Shown here: one piece after another, positions 41,521-53,576 of the stretch
Position numbering within the stretch: the stretch's first letter is position 1
Layout: each line of letters begins with the position of its first letter
Source: Blasia pusilla
Taxonomy: Eukaryota > Marchantiophyta > Marchantiopsida > Blasiales
Length of the DNA: 64,000 bases
NCBI GenBank assembly: GCA_050084515.1
Contig: CM114274.1
Location: forward strand, 372,001-436,000
Direction of reading: 5' to 3'
Made by a program: the position numbers and the translations under genes
Notes under the pieces: model-generated
Told to the model about the DNA's origin: nothing
The model's input: the letters and a program-made list of their open reading frames with translations, nothing else
Databases searched by the model: none

Positions 41521-43243
41521 GACTCATATGAGTCATATATCATCATGAATGACTATAAATGACTAGTTACTAGTGGAGACACAAAATCCAATTCATATCT
41601 TTTATATAATTTGAATGACTAAAATGGTTTGCTAACATGGCATCAAAATATGAATCATATTAACATGACTTCCATATCATGTAGATTACATGGCAAGTAA
41701 TTTGATAACATGGACTAAATGACACAAACTTTCATCCAACCATATTCCTCATCCTTCATCCGTCTATCCCTCCCTCCATCCGCTACTTCCAACTATATGC
41801 CGCACCCTCTATCCGGATCCCTCCCACCTTCCATCCGACCATACCCCCCACCTTCCATCTGTCCATTAATTCCTTCTCCATCCATCAATCTCATCCGTCA
41901 ACTCCATTAATTCATTCTTCTACCTCCAAACACCATCCATAAACCTTGCCTCATCCATTAATCTCATCTGTCCATGCTTTCCATCCCTCATCTATTTATG
42001 AACTTTGTCTCCACCCATCTATCAATGTGCTTCACCTTATATCCATCATCTTGGTTTGCCAAAGGATGTCTTGGGCAAGCTTTTTTTGTATATTCTTACT
42101 TTTTAAAACTTATATTTGTTTTTTTTCCAAAATAGTTTATAATTTCATGTTCTTTTATTTTTAAGACTTTTTAAAGAGCTAAAAATCCATACGTAGAATA
42201 ATAAATAATTGATTTAAAAATAATTAATTATATTATATGATATAATACATGTTGACAGTTAAATCATTCATACAATCCAATATGATGGTTTATTGAATCC
42301 AATACGATATCATGTAAAGTCTAGAAATACTCCTAACAATCATATAAGTTTATCATTGGAAATTTTTTACAGCCATCTTGTAGTAAATAAGAAAAATGGA
42401 TTCAATTATTGGTGTGTTGGTGGTGGAGATGGATTTAACGACACTTGAAATACTTCCCATTAAAGTCCCCTATTTCTCTTTCTTCCTTCTTTTTTGATCT
42501 TTCTCTCCAAAAAAGAATGCATAAATCATGCAATTTTGTTACAATATGCACTTGGGTCTCTAGAACCAGACCAAAAATAAAATCTCAAAATGACCATCCG
42601 AAGAATTAAAAATCATAAACTTTAAATTTAGCTTCCCAATTCTTGTCTTATCATAGAAGAGTTAATAGAATATCTGAATTGTTCAAGTGGGAGAAGACCT
42701 TCACAACATCAAATCCTCCAACTTTTAGTTCAATCCAATGGTAGGAAAAACTGAATTTTCAAGATAAATATGAAAATGCTAAAAATATTTAAAAGAATTC
42801 CACCCATAGTTCTCCTCTTTCTCTTTGTCTCTTCTTTTTTCACCTTTCTCTCCAACCACGAGTTCATAAATCAAGCCATTTGATCATAAAATGCAATTTT
42901 GTCTTAGAATCCAAGGCAAAAACAAAAATATTGAAATGATCATCCAAAGAGGGAATTAAAAATAGTAAACCCTAAATATGGTCTAGTTATCATGGTTTAA
43001 TCATAGAAGACTAAATAGAAGATGTGATATAGTGAAGTGGTAGAGGATCTTACCAAAATCCACTCCTCCAAGTTTCAACTCAATCCAATAGTGGGAACAA
43101 ATTATGCTTCAAGATGAAGAAAATACAAAGAAGAATGTTTGTGATATGTCTACTAAAAGACAGTGATCATTACCGTGATTGTTGTCCCTTGTTTATTGAT
43201 CTATCATGCAAACTGGATTTGGATTAAATAAGGGTACTAAATC
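41521..43243. other. AT-rich DNA with a CCATC-rich simple repeat
   Basis: Positions 41735-42040 are rich in CCATC/TCCATCCG words (degenerate simple repeat). Two stretches (42530-42780 and 42840-43080) resemble each other (TTTCTCTCCAAAAAAGAATGCATAAATCATGCAATTTTGT and GTTCATAAATCAAGCCATTTGATCATAAAATGCAATTTTGTCT, quoted only in part), a local tandem duplication. No gene seen. Confidence 0.5.
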
Positions 43244-44159
43244 TGTCGCGCCCCTACTCTCCTTGAACGCCAATCTTTAGTGTTGCGGAAGCGTATGTTC
43301 AATAGGACACGATCTCATCGCCGATCTGCACCCAAACACGCACTCTCATTAGTCGGGTCCGGGCCAACCAGCGTTCCAACCCACCGAGTTCTCAACTCGG
43401 CATCTCATCAAGCTCAACCTTCCTTAATTCATAGCTTCCAAAACATGGCAAGTCCTTCAAGACTTGGAACAGACTTCCTGGTTAGTCCAGGGATCTAAAA
43501 CGGCACTTGCGCGCCTAGCAATCCCAACTGTTCAACGGTCCTCGGATGAATTCCGAACCGGGACCCAAGTAATTGAGTCGCGGTGCGAAATCCAAGAGGG
43601 ATGTCTAAAATTGCCTCAATGGACTTGGTGCAGGTTTTCCAACCCAACGCCCAAACTCGCGTTCGTTCCATGCCCTTGAGCGCCCCGCTTGGCGCCCAAA
43701 GTGGGTTTGGGTTCCAAGCACTCTCGGAGACCTTCCCCCTTACTAGTACTTCTGGGGTTCTCCAATAACCCCCCTTTGGAAAAGGAGGGTCGGGCCCTTC
43801 ATTGTGGCCCTCAACCCGACTCCACTTACAATCGTTTCCGGGTTGTTTCTCAGCCGCCGCTTATGCGTTTGCAGAGATCTTTAGTACGTTTGAACCGGCT
43901 TTCTACAAGCCTTCCAATGCACCCTTATTTAATCCAAATGCATCTTGGCGCTAGAAGTTATGGCCATAAATACAGTCAAAAACTCTCAAACGCTAGTGGC
44001 GTTCCAAATCCGGATTCTTCCTTTGGCAACCCACTTCCTAGACTTAACTTCTTTCAAGTCTTGTTCCGCGTTTGGTCCAGGCTTCTCAGTCGCGACCATA
44101 ACATCTGAAATGTGAAGCCTTGCTTGCGTCTCATCTCTTGTCTCTTCTTCAAGACCAAT
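43244..44159 (-). repeat. Older family B LTR, left part, target of B2
   Basis: Starts TGTCGCGCCCCTACTCTCC and follows the B2 LTR to ...CAAGACCAAT at 44159. The rest of the same LTR continues at 51474-51527 after element B2. It is more diverged from the B2 LTRs than those are from each other. Confidence 0.8.
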
Positions 44160-45153
44160 TGTCGCGCCCCTACTCTCCTTGAACGTCAATCTTTAGTGTT
44201 GCGGAAGCGTGCGTTCAGTAGGTCACGAACTCATGGCCGATCTGCACCAAAACACGCACTCTTGTTAGTCGAGTTTGGGCCAACCGGCGTTCCAACCCAC
44301 CGAGTCCTCAACTCGGTGTCTCATCAAGCTCAACCTTCCTTAGTTCCTAGCTTCCAAAACATGGCAAGTTCTTCAAGACTTGGAACACACTTCCTGGTTA
44401 GTCCAGGGATCTAAAACGGCACTTGCGCGCCTAGCAATCCCAACTGTTCAACGGTCCTCGGGTGAGTTCCGAACCGGAACCCAAGTAATTGAGTCGCGGT
44501 GTCAAATCCAAGAGGGATGTCTAAAATCGCCTCAATGGACTTGGTGCAGGTTTTCCAACCCAACGCCCAAACTCGCGTTCCGTTCCATGCCCTTGAGCGC
44601 TTGCTGGCGCCCAAAGTGGGGTTTGGGTTCCAAGCACTCTCGGAGACCTTCCCCTTACTAGTACTTCTGGGGTTCTCCAATAACCCCTCCCCTTTGGGAA
44701 AAGAGGGTCGGGCCCTTCATTGTGCCCCTCAACCAGGACTCCACTTCGGTCGTTTTGGTCGAGTATCTCGGCCGCTGCTATATCGTTTGCAGCGATCTTT
44801 AGTGCGTTTCGACCGGCTCTCCATAAGCTTTCCACCCTTATTTGCTCCAAACGCATCTTGGCGCTAAAAGTTATGGCCATAAATACAGTCGGAAACTCTC
44901 AAACGCTAGTGGCGTTCCAAATCCGGATCTTCCCTTTGGCAACCCACTTCCTAGACTCGACTTCTTTCAAGTCTCATTCCGCGTTTGGTCCAGGTTTCTC
45001 AGTCGCGACCATAACACCTGAAACGCAACTCCTCGCTCGCCTCTCATTTCTTGTCTCCTCTTTGAGACAACTCCAACGCGCAAACCATCTTAGCGTGAGC
45101 CCGCTAATGTTCGATGTTCGCTTGGCACTTGTTTGGTCATGAGGGTCGCGACA
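44160..45153 (-). repeat. B2 3' LTR
   Basis: 994 bp, TGTCGCGCCCC...GGGTCGCGACA. Its last 290 bp are almost identical to the last 290 bp of the other LTR. Confidence 0.9.
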
Positions 45154-45770
45154 CTTACCCCTCTTTTAGAGGTTGATGCCCTCATCAACGCAAACCTTTA
45201 TTATGTCAAGTCTCCTGGGCAGCCTACCCCTTGACATTGAATTGCGTTCTGGTGGCTAACCCGCAATTCCTCTTAGTCTCTAGTTGTCGCTTTGCCCCAC
45301 TTAGAATTATTAGCCTCTCTGTTTGATAAGCTGGACTAGTTCAAGGAACTAACCTATCAAATAAGCTAACTAAGTGTGCAACCTTAGACTCTTTTGACTC
45401 ATTCTTGTAAACATCACACTGTTTACTGGTCCACAAATCGTACTACTATTGGGTCGCTCTCGTATTCGACTTAGGCGCGTCACTAAGTTTACTTATGTGG
45501 CCACAAGTAAGATCACCCCAAGCCCCAAGACAGACTTGATCTGCCCCACCACGCTAGGGTGAGCCCGAGTGTAATCCAACACAAGGTCATGTTCTAGGTG
45601 CTTATCCACATCGAGCTCTCACCTCAAATACTCCTTGTCTGTCCTCTTGTCGTACATTCTAAGCCTATGATGAACGACTCATAGCCATGCACTACCACAT
45701 ACAAATTGCAATCAACACTGTATCGAATCTCCAAATCCATACACTCCTTTATTGCAACACTAGCATATTC
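45154..45770 (-). other. B2 3' untranslated region
   Basis: Non-coding and homologous to the split 3' untranslated region of B1 and, inverted, to 51890-52500. Confidence 0.75.
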
Positions 45771-45773
45771 TAG

Positions 45774-46317
45774 TTACAACGCCTTCGCCCAAGATTCCCA
45801 GTTACAAGTCATGTCTCTAGCTTCTCCTCGTACTAACGTATGTGCCGCTTGTGTTAAGCTTGAAGTCGCGCAACAATTCTTGGCGTGTTCCAAATCCGCC
45901 TCCGCAATCCAAGTTGCCTTCTTCACATGGTAGCCCTTCCATTTTACCAAGTATTTATACTTGTTGGCCCGACGCCCTCGAGCGTAAGATGGTCTCCACC
46001 TCAAACTCCGGCTCTTCATTTACGATGACCGGTGCGGTCTCACCACTGTCTCGCTCAAAACGTCCATTATCTTGAAGATATTTCTTCAACAATGACACAT
46101 GAAAGGTCGGGTGAATCTTGAACTCGTCCGGTAGCCTCAATGTATACACATCCTCAAACGGGTTTGCCACAATCACATACGGTCCAGCATACTTGGCAGA
46201 TAGCTTCGGAGAAAACTCTTTCGAAAGAGTGAGATTCTTTACACTCAACCACACTTGTTCTCCAACTTGGAATCGTACTTGGCGCCAACTCTTGTTAGCA
46301 TGCTTAACGTACCTCAT
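45774..46317 (-). pseudogene. pol: B2 integrase C-terminus with chromodomain
   Basis: The GPY part (YAGPYVIVANPFEDVYTLRL) and chromodomain (YLVKWKGYHVKKATWIAEAD) correspond to B1 with close identity. Two frameshifts lie within, so the chromodomain is read in a second frame. Confidence 0.85.
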
Positions 46318-46399
46318 TTGAGCCTTTGCAAGACTTAGCCTCGCGCGCTCTTTCGTTTCGCATCTCTACCAACAAACCTTAGTAACGCCGTCGCTTGTT

Positions 46400-47215
46400 G
46401 TGTTCATGCCAATATAGTACCCTTGAAAGGGCTAGATCAAGAGGCCCTTCGGCTCTCGTCCATTTGCCAGGAGAAACGGAGATTCCCGATTGCGAGAATG
46501 CTTGGTCGAGTTTGTAGCAAAGTATTCGCCATGCTCACCACGACCCAATCGCGTTGTTGAAGACCGACATAATTCCTTAAATCTTGATTCATGATAGAGT
46601 TTACATTTTCAGTCTATCCATCCGTCTGTGGGTGGAAAGCCGTCTTGAAACTTAGCTTGGTCTTAAACCTTACGAACAAGTGCTTCGAAAGCACTAGTAA
46701 ACTTTGGATCCCGATCTGAAACAATGCTCCTCGGCAAACCATGAGCATGCCACCAACTATCGAGGAATAGTTGCGCCGTCATTATCGCGTTCAGCGGAAT
46801 CCACCGTCGCACGAATCTCGCCAACTTGCTAAACCGATCAACAATCACAAGTATAGCGTTGTATCCCTCGATTTCGGAAGACTCGTGATGAAATCCATAC
46901 TCACACTTTGCAAGGGTCATGCAGGATCGGAAAGGGATGCAAGCCAAGCCCTGTTTCTTATCATAAGAGACTCTATTCGCTTGGCGGAGTCACACGAGGT
47001 CTTCACATATTGAGCAACATCCTCTTTCATGTTGGGCCAAAAGAACCGCCGACGAAGCAGCGGCTAGCGAGATTTCTCTCCTTTATGTCTGCCAAGGGCC
47101 CGTCGTGACATTCCGCTAACACCTTGGTTCGCATCCTGCCTTGCCCTACATAGATCCTACTCTATTTGAACCTTAGTAAACCGTGCCTCAAACTTATGTT
47201 GGCCACCTTCTCACC
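46400..47215 (-). pseudogene. pol: B2 integrase core, frameshifted
   Basis: A piece at 46947-46663 shows GYNAILVIVDRFSKLARFVR and SDRDPKFTSAF with the canonical second Asp context that B1 lacks. The zinc-binding and first-Asp parts (47215-46950) are in other frames. Numerous one-base gaps relative to B1. Confidence 0.75.
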
Positions 47216-47702
47216 CTACTTCAACTTCCTCACGTATTCCCCTGCTTGAGCATCCTTCATATATCCTTCACAAATCCTTCTTTCCAGATCTATTTCTTTA
47301 GGGAACATTTCTCTCAAGACCTGTGTCGTTGATGGCATGTGTTCCTCCTTGCAACTTAACGCATCTAGAATCACATTATCTTTACCTGGCTTGTGAATTA
47401 ACTCAACATCCATCAGCGCCAAGGTATCATGCCATCGCAGTTGTTTTGTTTTGTTTTCGATCCTGGGTCTCAAAATACTTGAGTGATATATTATCGGTGA
47501 ATACTCGAGTCCTGTGGAGCCCTAGATAATGCCGCCACTTCCTCAAGCAATGTACCACCACGAACAACTCTTTTCGTGAGTAGGCCATCTCCTTCAAGAT
47601 CGCTAAGCTTCTTGCTCTCATATGCCACGGTCTCCTTCTTGCACCAACATTCCTGCAAATCAAAATCACTAGCATCGGTATGCACTTATAACGGTTTTTC
47701 AA
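47216..47702 (-). pseudogene. pol: B2 RNase H, frameshifted
   Basis: Two overlapping frames carry LHRTRVFTDNISLKYFETQD and DVELIHKPGKDNVILDALSC, homologous to B1. The first catalytic Asp (HTDASDF) is in another frame. Confidence 0.8.
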
Positions 47703-48560
47703 ACTCCGGCAGCTTCAGCACTGGTTCCTGCGATAGAATCTGCTTCACTCGGTTGAATGCCTCATTAACTTCCTGGGTCCAAGTTATGTTGGCAAACTTT
47801 GCTGTCCAATCCGTGAGAGGTCTTACAATTCCCGAAAAGTTTTTCACATAAGTACGATAAAACTGCATCGCACCTATGAACCTCCTCATCCCCTTTACAG
47901 TGGATGGGGATTCCCACTCGGAAATCGCCTTCACCTTCTCCATGTCTGGACTGACGCCATCTGCACTGACCACGTGACCCAAGAATTTGATCTTACACAA
48001 ACCAAATTCGCTCTTCTCTACATTCGTATACAGTTGATTTGCCCTTAGCTTAGACAAGAGCGCTCTCACATGTCGAACGTGCTCCTCTAGTGACTTCGAA
48101 TAGATAATTATGTCATCGATATAGATGATAACATACTCATCCATTTCCTTGTGAAAAATGGAGTTCATCAATGTGGTGAACGTCGGAGGCGCGTTACATA
48201 GACCGAAAGGCATCACTACAAACTCAAAGGAACCGTATCTCGTCTTGCACGCAGTCTTCTCCACGTCTGCTTCGACAATCCAAATCTGGTAATATCCTGA
48301 CTTTAAGTCAATCCTAGTGAAATATCTCGCGCTGCCCGACCTATCAAAGAGATCATCTATCCTCGGAAGAGGATAATTGTTCGAACCGTCACTTTGTTCG
48401 GTGCACGGTAATCAACACTGACCTCATCTTTCCATCCTTCTTCTTTACAAAGAGATTAGGTGCTCCATAAGGTGACTTGCTAGTCCTAATGTAACCCTTT
48501 TCCAGAGCTCACTTAGCTGCTTTTTCAACTCAATAAGTTCCTCCTGATTCAACCTATATA
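47686..48560 (-). pseudogene. pol: B2 reverse transcriptase
   Basis: A 192-codon frame holds MPFGLCNAPPTFTTLMNSIF and the catalytic YVIIYIDDIIIYSKSLEEHV box, then FLGHVVSADGVSPDMEKVKA. The N-terminal blocks (up to 48560) are frameshifted. The core is better preserved than its flanks. Confidence 0.85.
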
Positions 48561-49523
48561 TGGTGCTTTTGAAGGCGGTTGGGAACCGGTATGATCTCTA
48601 TCTTATGATCTACGGCTCTATGGCGGCAATTCGATCGGAAGCTCGTTTGTCAAGACATCCTCAAACTCCTTGACCACTTTGGAGTGGTTGGGACTCCCTT
48701 CAAAGCGGTGTCGATCTCTGCGATACGCTTGTAGCCTCCTCCACTTGTCTCATCAAGCAGAGAAATCCATCCTCCAACTCAGTCATGCTCCTCCTTGTGA
48801 TCGAGTTCACTAACTCCATTTTTTTGGCTGGAACCTCACGGACCAACCGCACCTGTAACCGTTTGCCTTTTAGCAAGACGCTCAACCTCAATGGTCGGCG
48901 TCTTAACTCCACCTCATACGCATCTAGGAATGTATTCCCCAAAACTCCGTCAATGCCATCCATTTAGCACACAGTGAAATTCTCCTTCAACTTTCGAATA
49001 CCCCGCATCCTCTTTGTCAAACCCAAGACCAAATCGAAGTCCGATGAGACTTGCCTCCTGCAAATCCCACTCAAATGGGCTCGTCCGCCTTAGAGGTAGA
49101 CATCCCCAGTTCCTTCACGATTCTCGGGCTTAGGAAGGAGTGCAAAGCACCTGTATCCACGAGCAACAACACATCGCGATCAGCAATCTTGGATCTTAGG
49201 TACACCAAATTGTGCGTCCTCTTGGTGACTTGAAGGGGCGTCTCGAGATCGCCGCCACAGATGCTTAGCGAAAAACGCAATCATACTCCCATTACTAACC
49301 TTCGGTTTTGAACACCCTTTGACAGTGCCCGGTTTGCCACAGTTGTAGCATACGACCTTGCCGTTCCCTGCCTTTGAGTGTTGTCCTCCTTTCGGTTTCG
49401 CCTGAAGTTCCACTCGTTTTGCTGCCGGGGTAGACGACTCTCCTGGTTCGTGGTGACCGCCACTCCAGCCTCTTTTGAACGTCTCCTTATTTTTTTATTT
49501 CTTGAAAAACCTTTTTGGCTCAA
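48561..49523 (-). pseudogene. pro: B2 zinc knuckle and protease, frameshifted
   Basis: CYNCGKPGTVKGC near 49350 is a damaged CCHC knuckle in which the His position is lost by a gap. DVLLLVDTGALHSFLSP (near 49170) is the protease core; the Ser of DTGAS reads Leu. The downstream frame (48963-48700) carries MDGIDGVLGNTFLDAYEVEL. Confidence 0.75.
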
Positions 49524-50331
49524 AGGGTTTTGGGTTTGGACCTCATCGTCCTCAATCCGCTCCGCTACCAGAAGATCGCGAGTCTCGGCAACGCGTCGGC
49601 ATTCGGTAAAAGGGCCTTTTCGGCGCTCGGCTTGAGTCGCTAATGAAGATAGCCTTCTTCGGCGTGCTCATCCATCTTTGGACTATAAGTCAATTTCGCA
49701 CTAAACTCCCTCACATACGGCGCTTAAGGAACCACTCTGCGCATCCCGCACGCATTCCACCGTGTCGCGCAACCCTTGGTACTCCGGAGTGAACCGATCC
49801 CCAATCAACTCCTTGAACTCCTCCCAACTCAGAGGTGACTCCGCCGCCGAGATATTCCTCTCGTTGAGTGTCCACCATTGTAGAGCATGATCCTTCAGAA
49901 AGTAACGGCTACCCGTCACCTTGTCTGCTTTCGCTGACCCTCTGCGCCTCGAAATCTGATTCGATTCGTAAGGAAATCCTTCACTTTCGTGGCGCCCCAC
50001 TCCAGTAAATGGCGTGGCGGGTTTGTCTTTGAGCTTTTTGCCCGCACCGGGTTTGAGTGGCCTCTAACTCTGCAATCCGCTTGCTTTCTTTGGGACATCT
50101 GCTCCACCAACACCTTCAACAAGTCCAACGTCTGGCTCGACTCGGTCCGTTCCCCTGAGTTTGGGCCCACTGGCCCCGCGGAAGGATTCGCCTCCGGAAC
50201 GTCCTCACGACTGGCGTTCAGCTCTTTGGGAGTCTCCGTCTCCTCTATAGCTTCACGGTCCGGCATTGGTTCCTCTCTTGGTTCACGCCGCTTGATTCCG
50301 CGCTTCTTGGGTTGTTCTCCCTCGTCGCCAT
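49524..50331 (-). pseudogene. gag: B2 gag, frameshifted
   Basis: Homologous to B1 gag. An ATG is present at 50331, but one base is missing three codons later (GATCGAG in B1, GACGAG here), so the frame is lost at once. Further pieces: SQTLDLLKVLVEQMSQR and FLKDHALQWWTLNE. Confidence 0.8.
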
Positions 50332-50467
50332 TTCCAAGCCAACTCACTAAGATCTCCTCCTCGTTTCTTGCGTCCCTCCTCGAAAGCGTCGAGTCTAGCC
50401 GCTACCTTGAAATTTCCCAAGCGTCCGGCTGATCCCACGACCCCAAGTTCTCGCTCACCAAGGATTA

Positions 50468-50479
50468 GCTCTGATACCA
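50468..50479 (-). other. B2 primer binding site, initiator-Met tRNA type
   Basis: The minus strand reads TGGTATCAGAGC, two bases inside the 5' LTR, which ends GGCGCGACA on that strand. Confidence 0.9.
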
Positions 50480-50481
50480 CT

Positions 50482-51468
50482 TGTCGCGCCCCTACTCTCC
50501 TTGAACGTCAATCTTTAGTGTTGCGGAAGCGTGCGTTTGATGGGTCACGAACTCATGGCGATCTGCACCAAAACACGCACTCTTGTTAGTCGAGTTTGAG
50601 CCAACCGGCGTTCAACCCACCGAGTCCTCAACTCGGTGTCTCATCAAGCTCAACCTTCCTTAGTTCCTAGCTTCCAAAACATGGCAAGTTCTTCAAGACT
50701 TGGAACACACTTCTGGTTAGTCCGAGGGGATCTAAAACGGCACTTGCGCGCCTAGCAATCCCAACTGCATTCAACGGTCCTCGGGTGAGTTCGAACCGGA
50801 ACCCAAGTAATTGAGTCGCGGTGTCAAATCCAAGAGGATGTCTAAAATCGCCTCAATGGACTTGGTGCGAGTTTTCCAACCCAACGCCCAAACTCGCGTT
50901 CCGTTCCATGCCCTTGAGCGCCCGCTGGGCGCCCAAAGTGGGTTTGGGTTCCAAGCACTCTCGGAGACCTTCCCCTTACTAGTACTTCTGGGGTTCTCCA
51001 ATAACCCCTCCCCTTTGGGAAAAGAGGGTCGGGCCCTTCATTGTGCCCCTCAACCGGACTCCACTTGATCGTTTGGTCGTATCTCGGCGCGCTTATCGTT
51101 TGCAGCGATCTTTAGTGCGTTTCGACCGGCTCTCCATAAGCTTTCCACCCTTATTTGCTCCAAACGCATCTCGGCGCTAAAAGTTATGGCCATAAATACA
51201 GTCGGAAACTCTCAAACGCTAGTGGCGTTCCAAATCCGGATCTTCCCTTTGGCAACCCACTTCCTAGACTCGACTTCTTTCAAGTCTCATTCCGCGTTTG
51301 GTCCAGGTTTCTCAGTCGCGACCATAACACCTGAAACGCAACTCCTCGCTCGCCTCTCATTTCTTGTCTCCTCTTTGAGACAACTCCAACGCGCAAACCA
51401 TCTTAGCGTGAGCCCGCTAATGTTCCGATGTTCCGCTTGGCACTTGTTTGGTCATGAGGGTCGCGACA
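50482..51468 (-). repeat. B2 5' LTR
   Basis: 987 bp, paired with 44160-45153. Most differences between the two are single-base gaps in C, G or CG runs (for example near 50613, 50713, 50780, 50837 and 51065). Confidence 0.9.
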
Positions 51469-51473
51469 CCAAT

Positions 51474-51527
51474 CCAACGCGCAAACCATCTTAGCGTGAG
51501 CCCGCTAATGTTCCGATGTTCCGCTTT
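51474..51527 (-). repeat. Older family B LTR, right part
   Basis: Continues the LTR fragment 43244-44159 after B2 (CCAACGCGCAAACC..., to CCGCTTT). The last roughly 30 bp of the LTR are absent, and the sequence passes directly into an opposite-strand family B coding end. Confidence 0.75.
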
Positions 51528-51890
51528 CACCCGACCTTTCATGTGTCATTGTTGAAGAAATATCTGAAAGATAATGGATGTTTCGAGCGGAGACAGGTGG
51601 TGAGACCGCACCCGGTGATCATAAATGAAGAGCCAGAGTTTGAGGTGGAAACCATCTTACGTTCGAGGCGTCGGGCCAACAAGTATGAATACTTGTAAAA
51701 TGGAAGGGCTACCATGTGAAGGAGGCGACTTGGATTGCGGAGGCGGATTTGGAACACGCGCAATAGTTGTTGTGAGACTTCAAGCGAACGCAAACGAAGC
51801 ACATACGTTAGTACGAGGAGAAGCTAGAGACATGACTTGTAACCAGTAGAAACTTGGGCCGAAGGCCGTTGTAACTAGAATATGCTAGTG
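51528..51890 (+). pseudogene. pol: Element B3: integrase tail and chromodomain, plus strand
   Basis: Family B pol C-terminus in the plus orientation. HPTFHVSLLKKYLKDNGCFE, then PVIINEEPEFEVETILRSRR, then a frameshift or stop at 51698 before the rest of the chromodomain (KWKGYHVKEATWIAEADLEH read across frames). No upstream pol is present; the element was cut at 51527. Confidence 0.8.
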
Positions 51891-52501
51891 TTGCAATAAA
51901 GGAGTGTATGGATTTGGAGATTCGATGCCAGAGTTGATTGCAATTTGTATGTGGTAGTGCATGGCTATGAGTTGTTCATCATAGGCTTAGGATGTAAGTC
52001 AAGAGGACAGACAAGGAGTATTTGAGATGAGAGCTCATATGTGGATAAGCACCTAGAACAGGACCTTGTGTTGGATTACACTCGGGCTCGCCCTAGCGTC
52101 GACGGGGCAGATGAAGTCTGTCTTGGGGCTTGGGGTGATCTTACTTGTGGCTACATAAGTAAACTTAGTGACGCGCCTAAGTCGAATTCGAGAGCGACCC
52201 AATAGTAGTATGATTTATAGACCAGGTAAACTGGTGTGATGTTTACAAGAGTGAGCCAAAAGAGTCTAAGGTTGCACACTTAGTTAGCTTATTTGATAGG
52301 TTAGTTCTTTGGAACCTGTCCAGGCTTATCAAAGAGGAGAGGCTAAGAATTCTAAGTGGTGCAAAGCGACAACTGTAGACTAAGAGGAATTGCGGGTTAG
52401 CCACCAGAACGCAATTCAATGTCAAGGGGTAGGCTGCCCAGGAGACTTGACATAACAAAGGTTTGGGTTGATGAGGGCATCAACCTCTAAAGAGGGGTGT
52501 T
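51891..52501 (+). other. B3 3' untranslated region
   Basis: Reverse complement of the B2 and B1 3' untranslated regions, ending where the LTR copy starts at 52502. Confidence 0.8.
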
Positions 52502-52617
52502 TGTTGCGACCCTCATGACCAAGCAGTGCCAAAAGCGAGAACATCGGAACATTAGCGTGAGCCGCTAATGTTCCGATGTTCCGCTTTGGCACTCGTTTGG
52601 TCATGAGGGTCGCGACA
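52502..52617. repeat. LTR foldback: two family B LTR ends head to head
   Basis: 52502-52557 is the start of the B3 3' LTR (TGTTGCGACCCTCATGACC...). After four bases (TGAG) its reverse complement follows to 52617 (...GAGGGTCGCGACA). Arms of about 56 bp match with only a few differences. The 115-bp unit would form a long hairpin. Confidence 0.85.
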
Positions 52618-53205
52618 AAATCATAAAAACATTTTTGTATGTGTACTTTAAGATAAAGGTGAAATTTTAACGAGAAATATGGACTTTTCCCCACCAAATG
52701 TAAAGGGAAATGGATATTTCAATTGAAAATATAAATATAAATTTTTTATAAAAATATGTAGAAATTTGAAATGGTATTAATTGCCATGTGAGCATTCTTC
52801 CAGATCTTCAGATGGCCACATATTGATGGTTTATGTTGGAAAATGTGAGAGTCTTAGTGTAACAATGTCTCAATGCTTCACTACAATGGAATGCCTAAAA
52901 CAAATTATATATTAAGATAAATGAGAAATATCATATGATTGGAGGATGAGATCTTTAAAAACATAAGTCATTGTTCATAACTCATAAATATTGGATTAGT
53001 AAGGAGATATGACTTGTTTAGGACTAAAGGATGTTGTTAACTACTTGGATTATAGGAAAATGAAATGATGAGTAGAACAATCCTAAAATAAATGATTAAA
53101 CCATTTCACTCATAGTTTGAGTTATTCTCTCGGCTATTCATTTAAAGTTCAATCACAAAATCATACATTTCTTCTAGTGATAAAAGAATAAGGAGACAAC
53201 TTTAC
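52618..53205. other. AT-rich non-coding DNA left of A2
   Basis: No gene seen. As it borders A2 opposite a Helitron coding piece it may be Helitron intron or flank, but I find no coding block in it. Confidence 0.3.
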
Positions 53206-53209
53206 ACAA

Positions 53210-53576
53210 TGTCATGACCATACGGATTATGTCGTAGAGTATGGTGTGCTGGTAGAGGCCATTCCTTATGTAGGACCGTAGTGGCTTGGTAGAGATGCGG
53301 TTCCATACATAGGGTTGGGGGTTACTCACTTGGGGTGACTTTCCCAGTAGGGCCCGCTCTTAGGTTGGAGGATATAAGGTGGCTTGCCCTCAAAGAACGA
53401 TCAGTTCTTTGAGTTGAGCTGTTTGCGTTGGGAGTTAGCCTTGGTAGTGAGTAGAGCTCTTGGCTATGGTGTTTCCCGCAAGATTCGACCTAGATTCTCC
53501 CATCGTGGAGTGGGTTTGGCTCGATTGTATGTGATTATAAACGTGTTTTATGATAGTAGGTCTTTCACGGATTTCA
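53210..53576 (+). repeat. A2 5' LTR, shortened
   Basis: Matches the 3' LTR from TGTCATGACC to TTTCACGGATTTCA, then diverges. The last roughly 110 bp of the LTR and any primer site are missing. Confidence 0.8.

Larger units (their letters stand above)
44160..51468 (-). mobile_element. Element B2: full-length chromodomain Ty3/gypsy retrotransposon
   Basis: 7.3-kb element with both LTRs, primer site, gag, protease, reverse transcriptase, RNase H, integrase and chromodomain on the minus strand. It is flanked by the 5-bp duplication CCAAT (44155-44159 and 51469-51473) and inserted in an older family B LTR. The LTRs differ mainly by small indels. Coding frames are broken more often than in B1. Confidence 0.9.

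Noticed and set aside
41719-42164. Pro/Ser-rich ORFs near 41.7-42.1 kb
   Set aside because: Translation of a CCATC-type simple repeat with no coding signal beyond composition.
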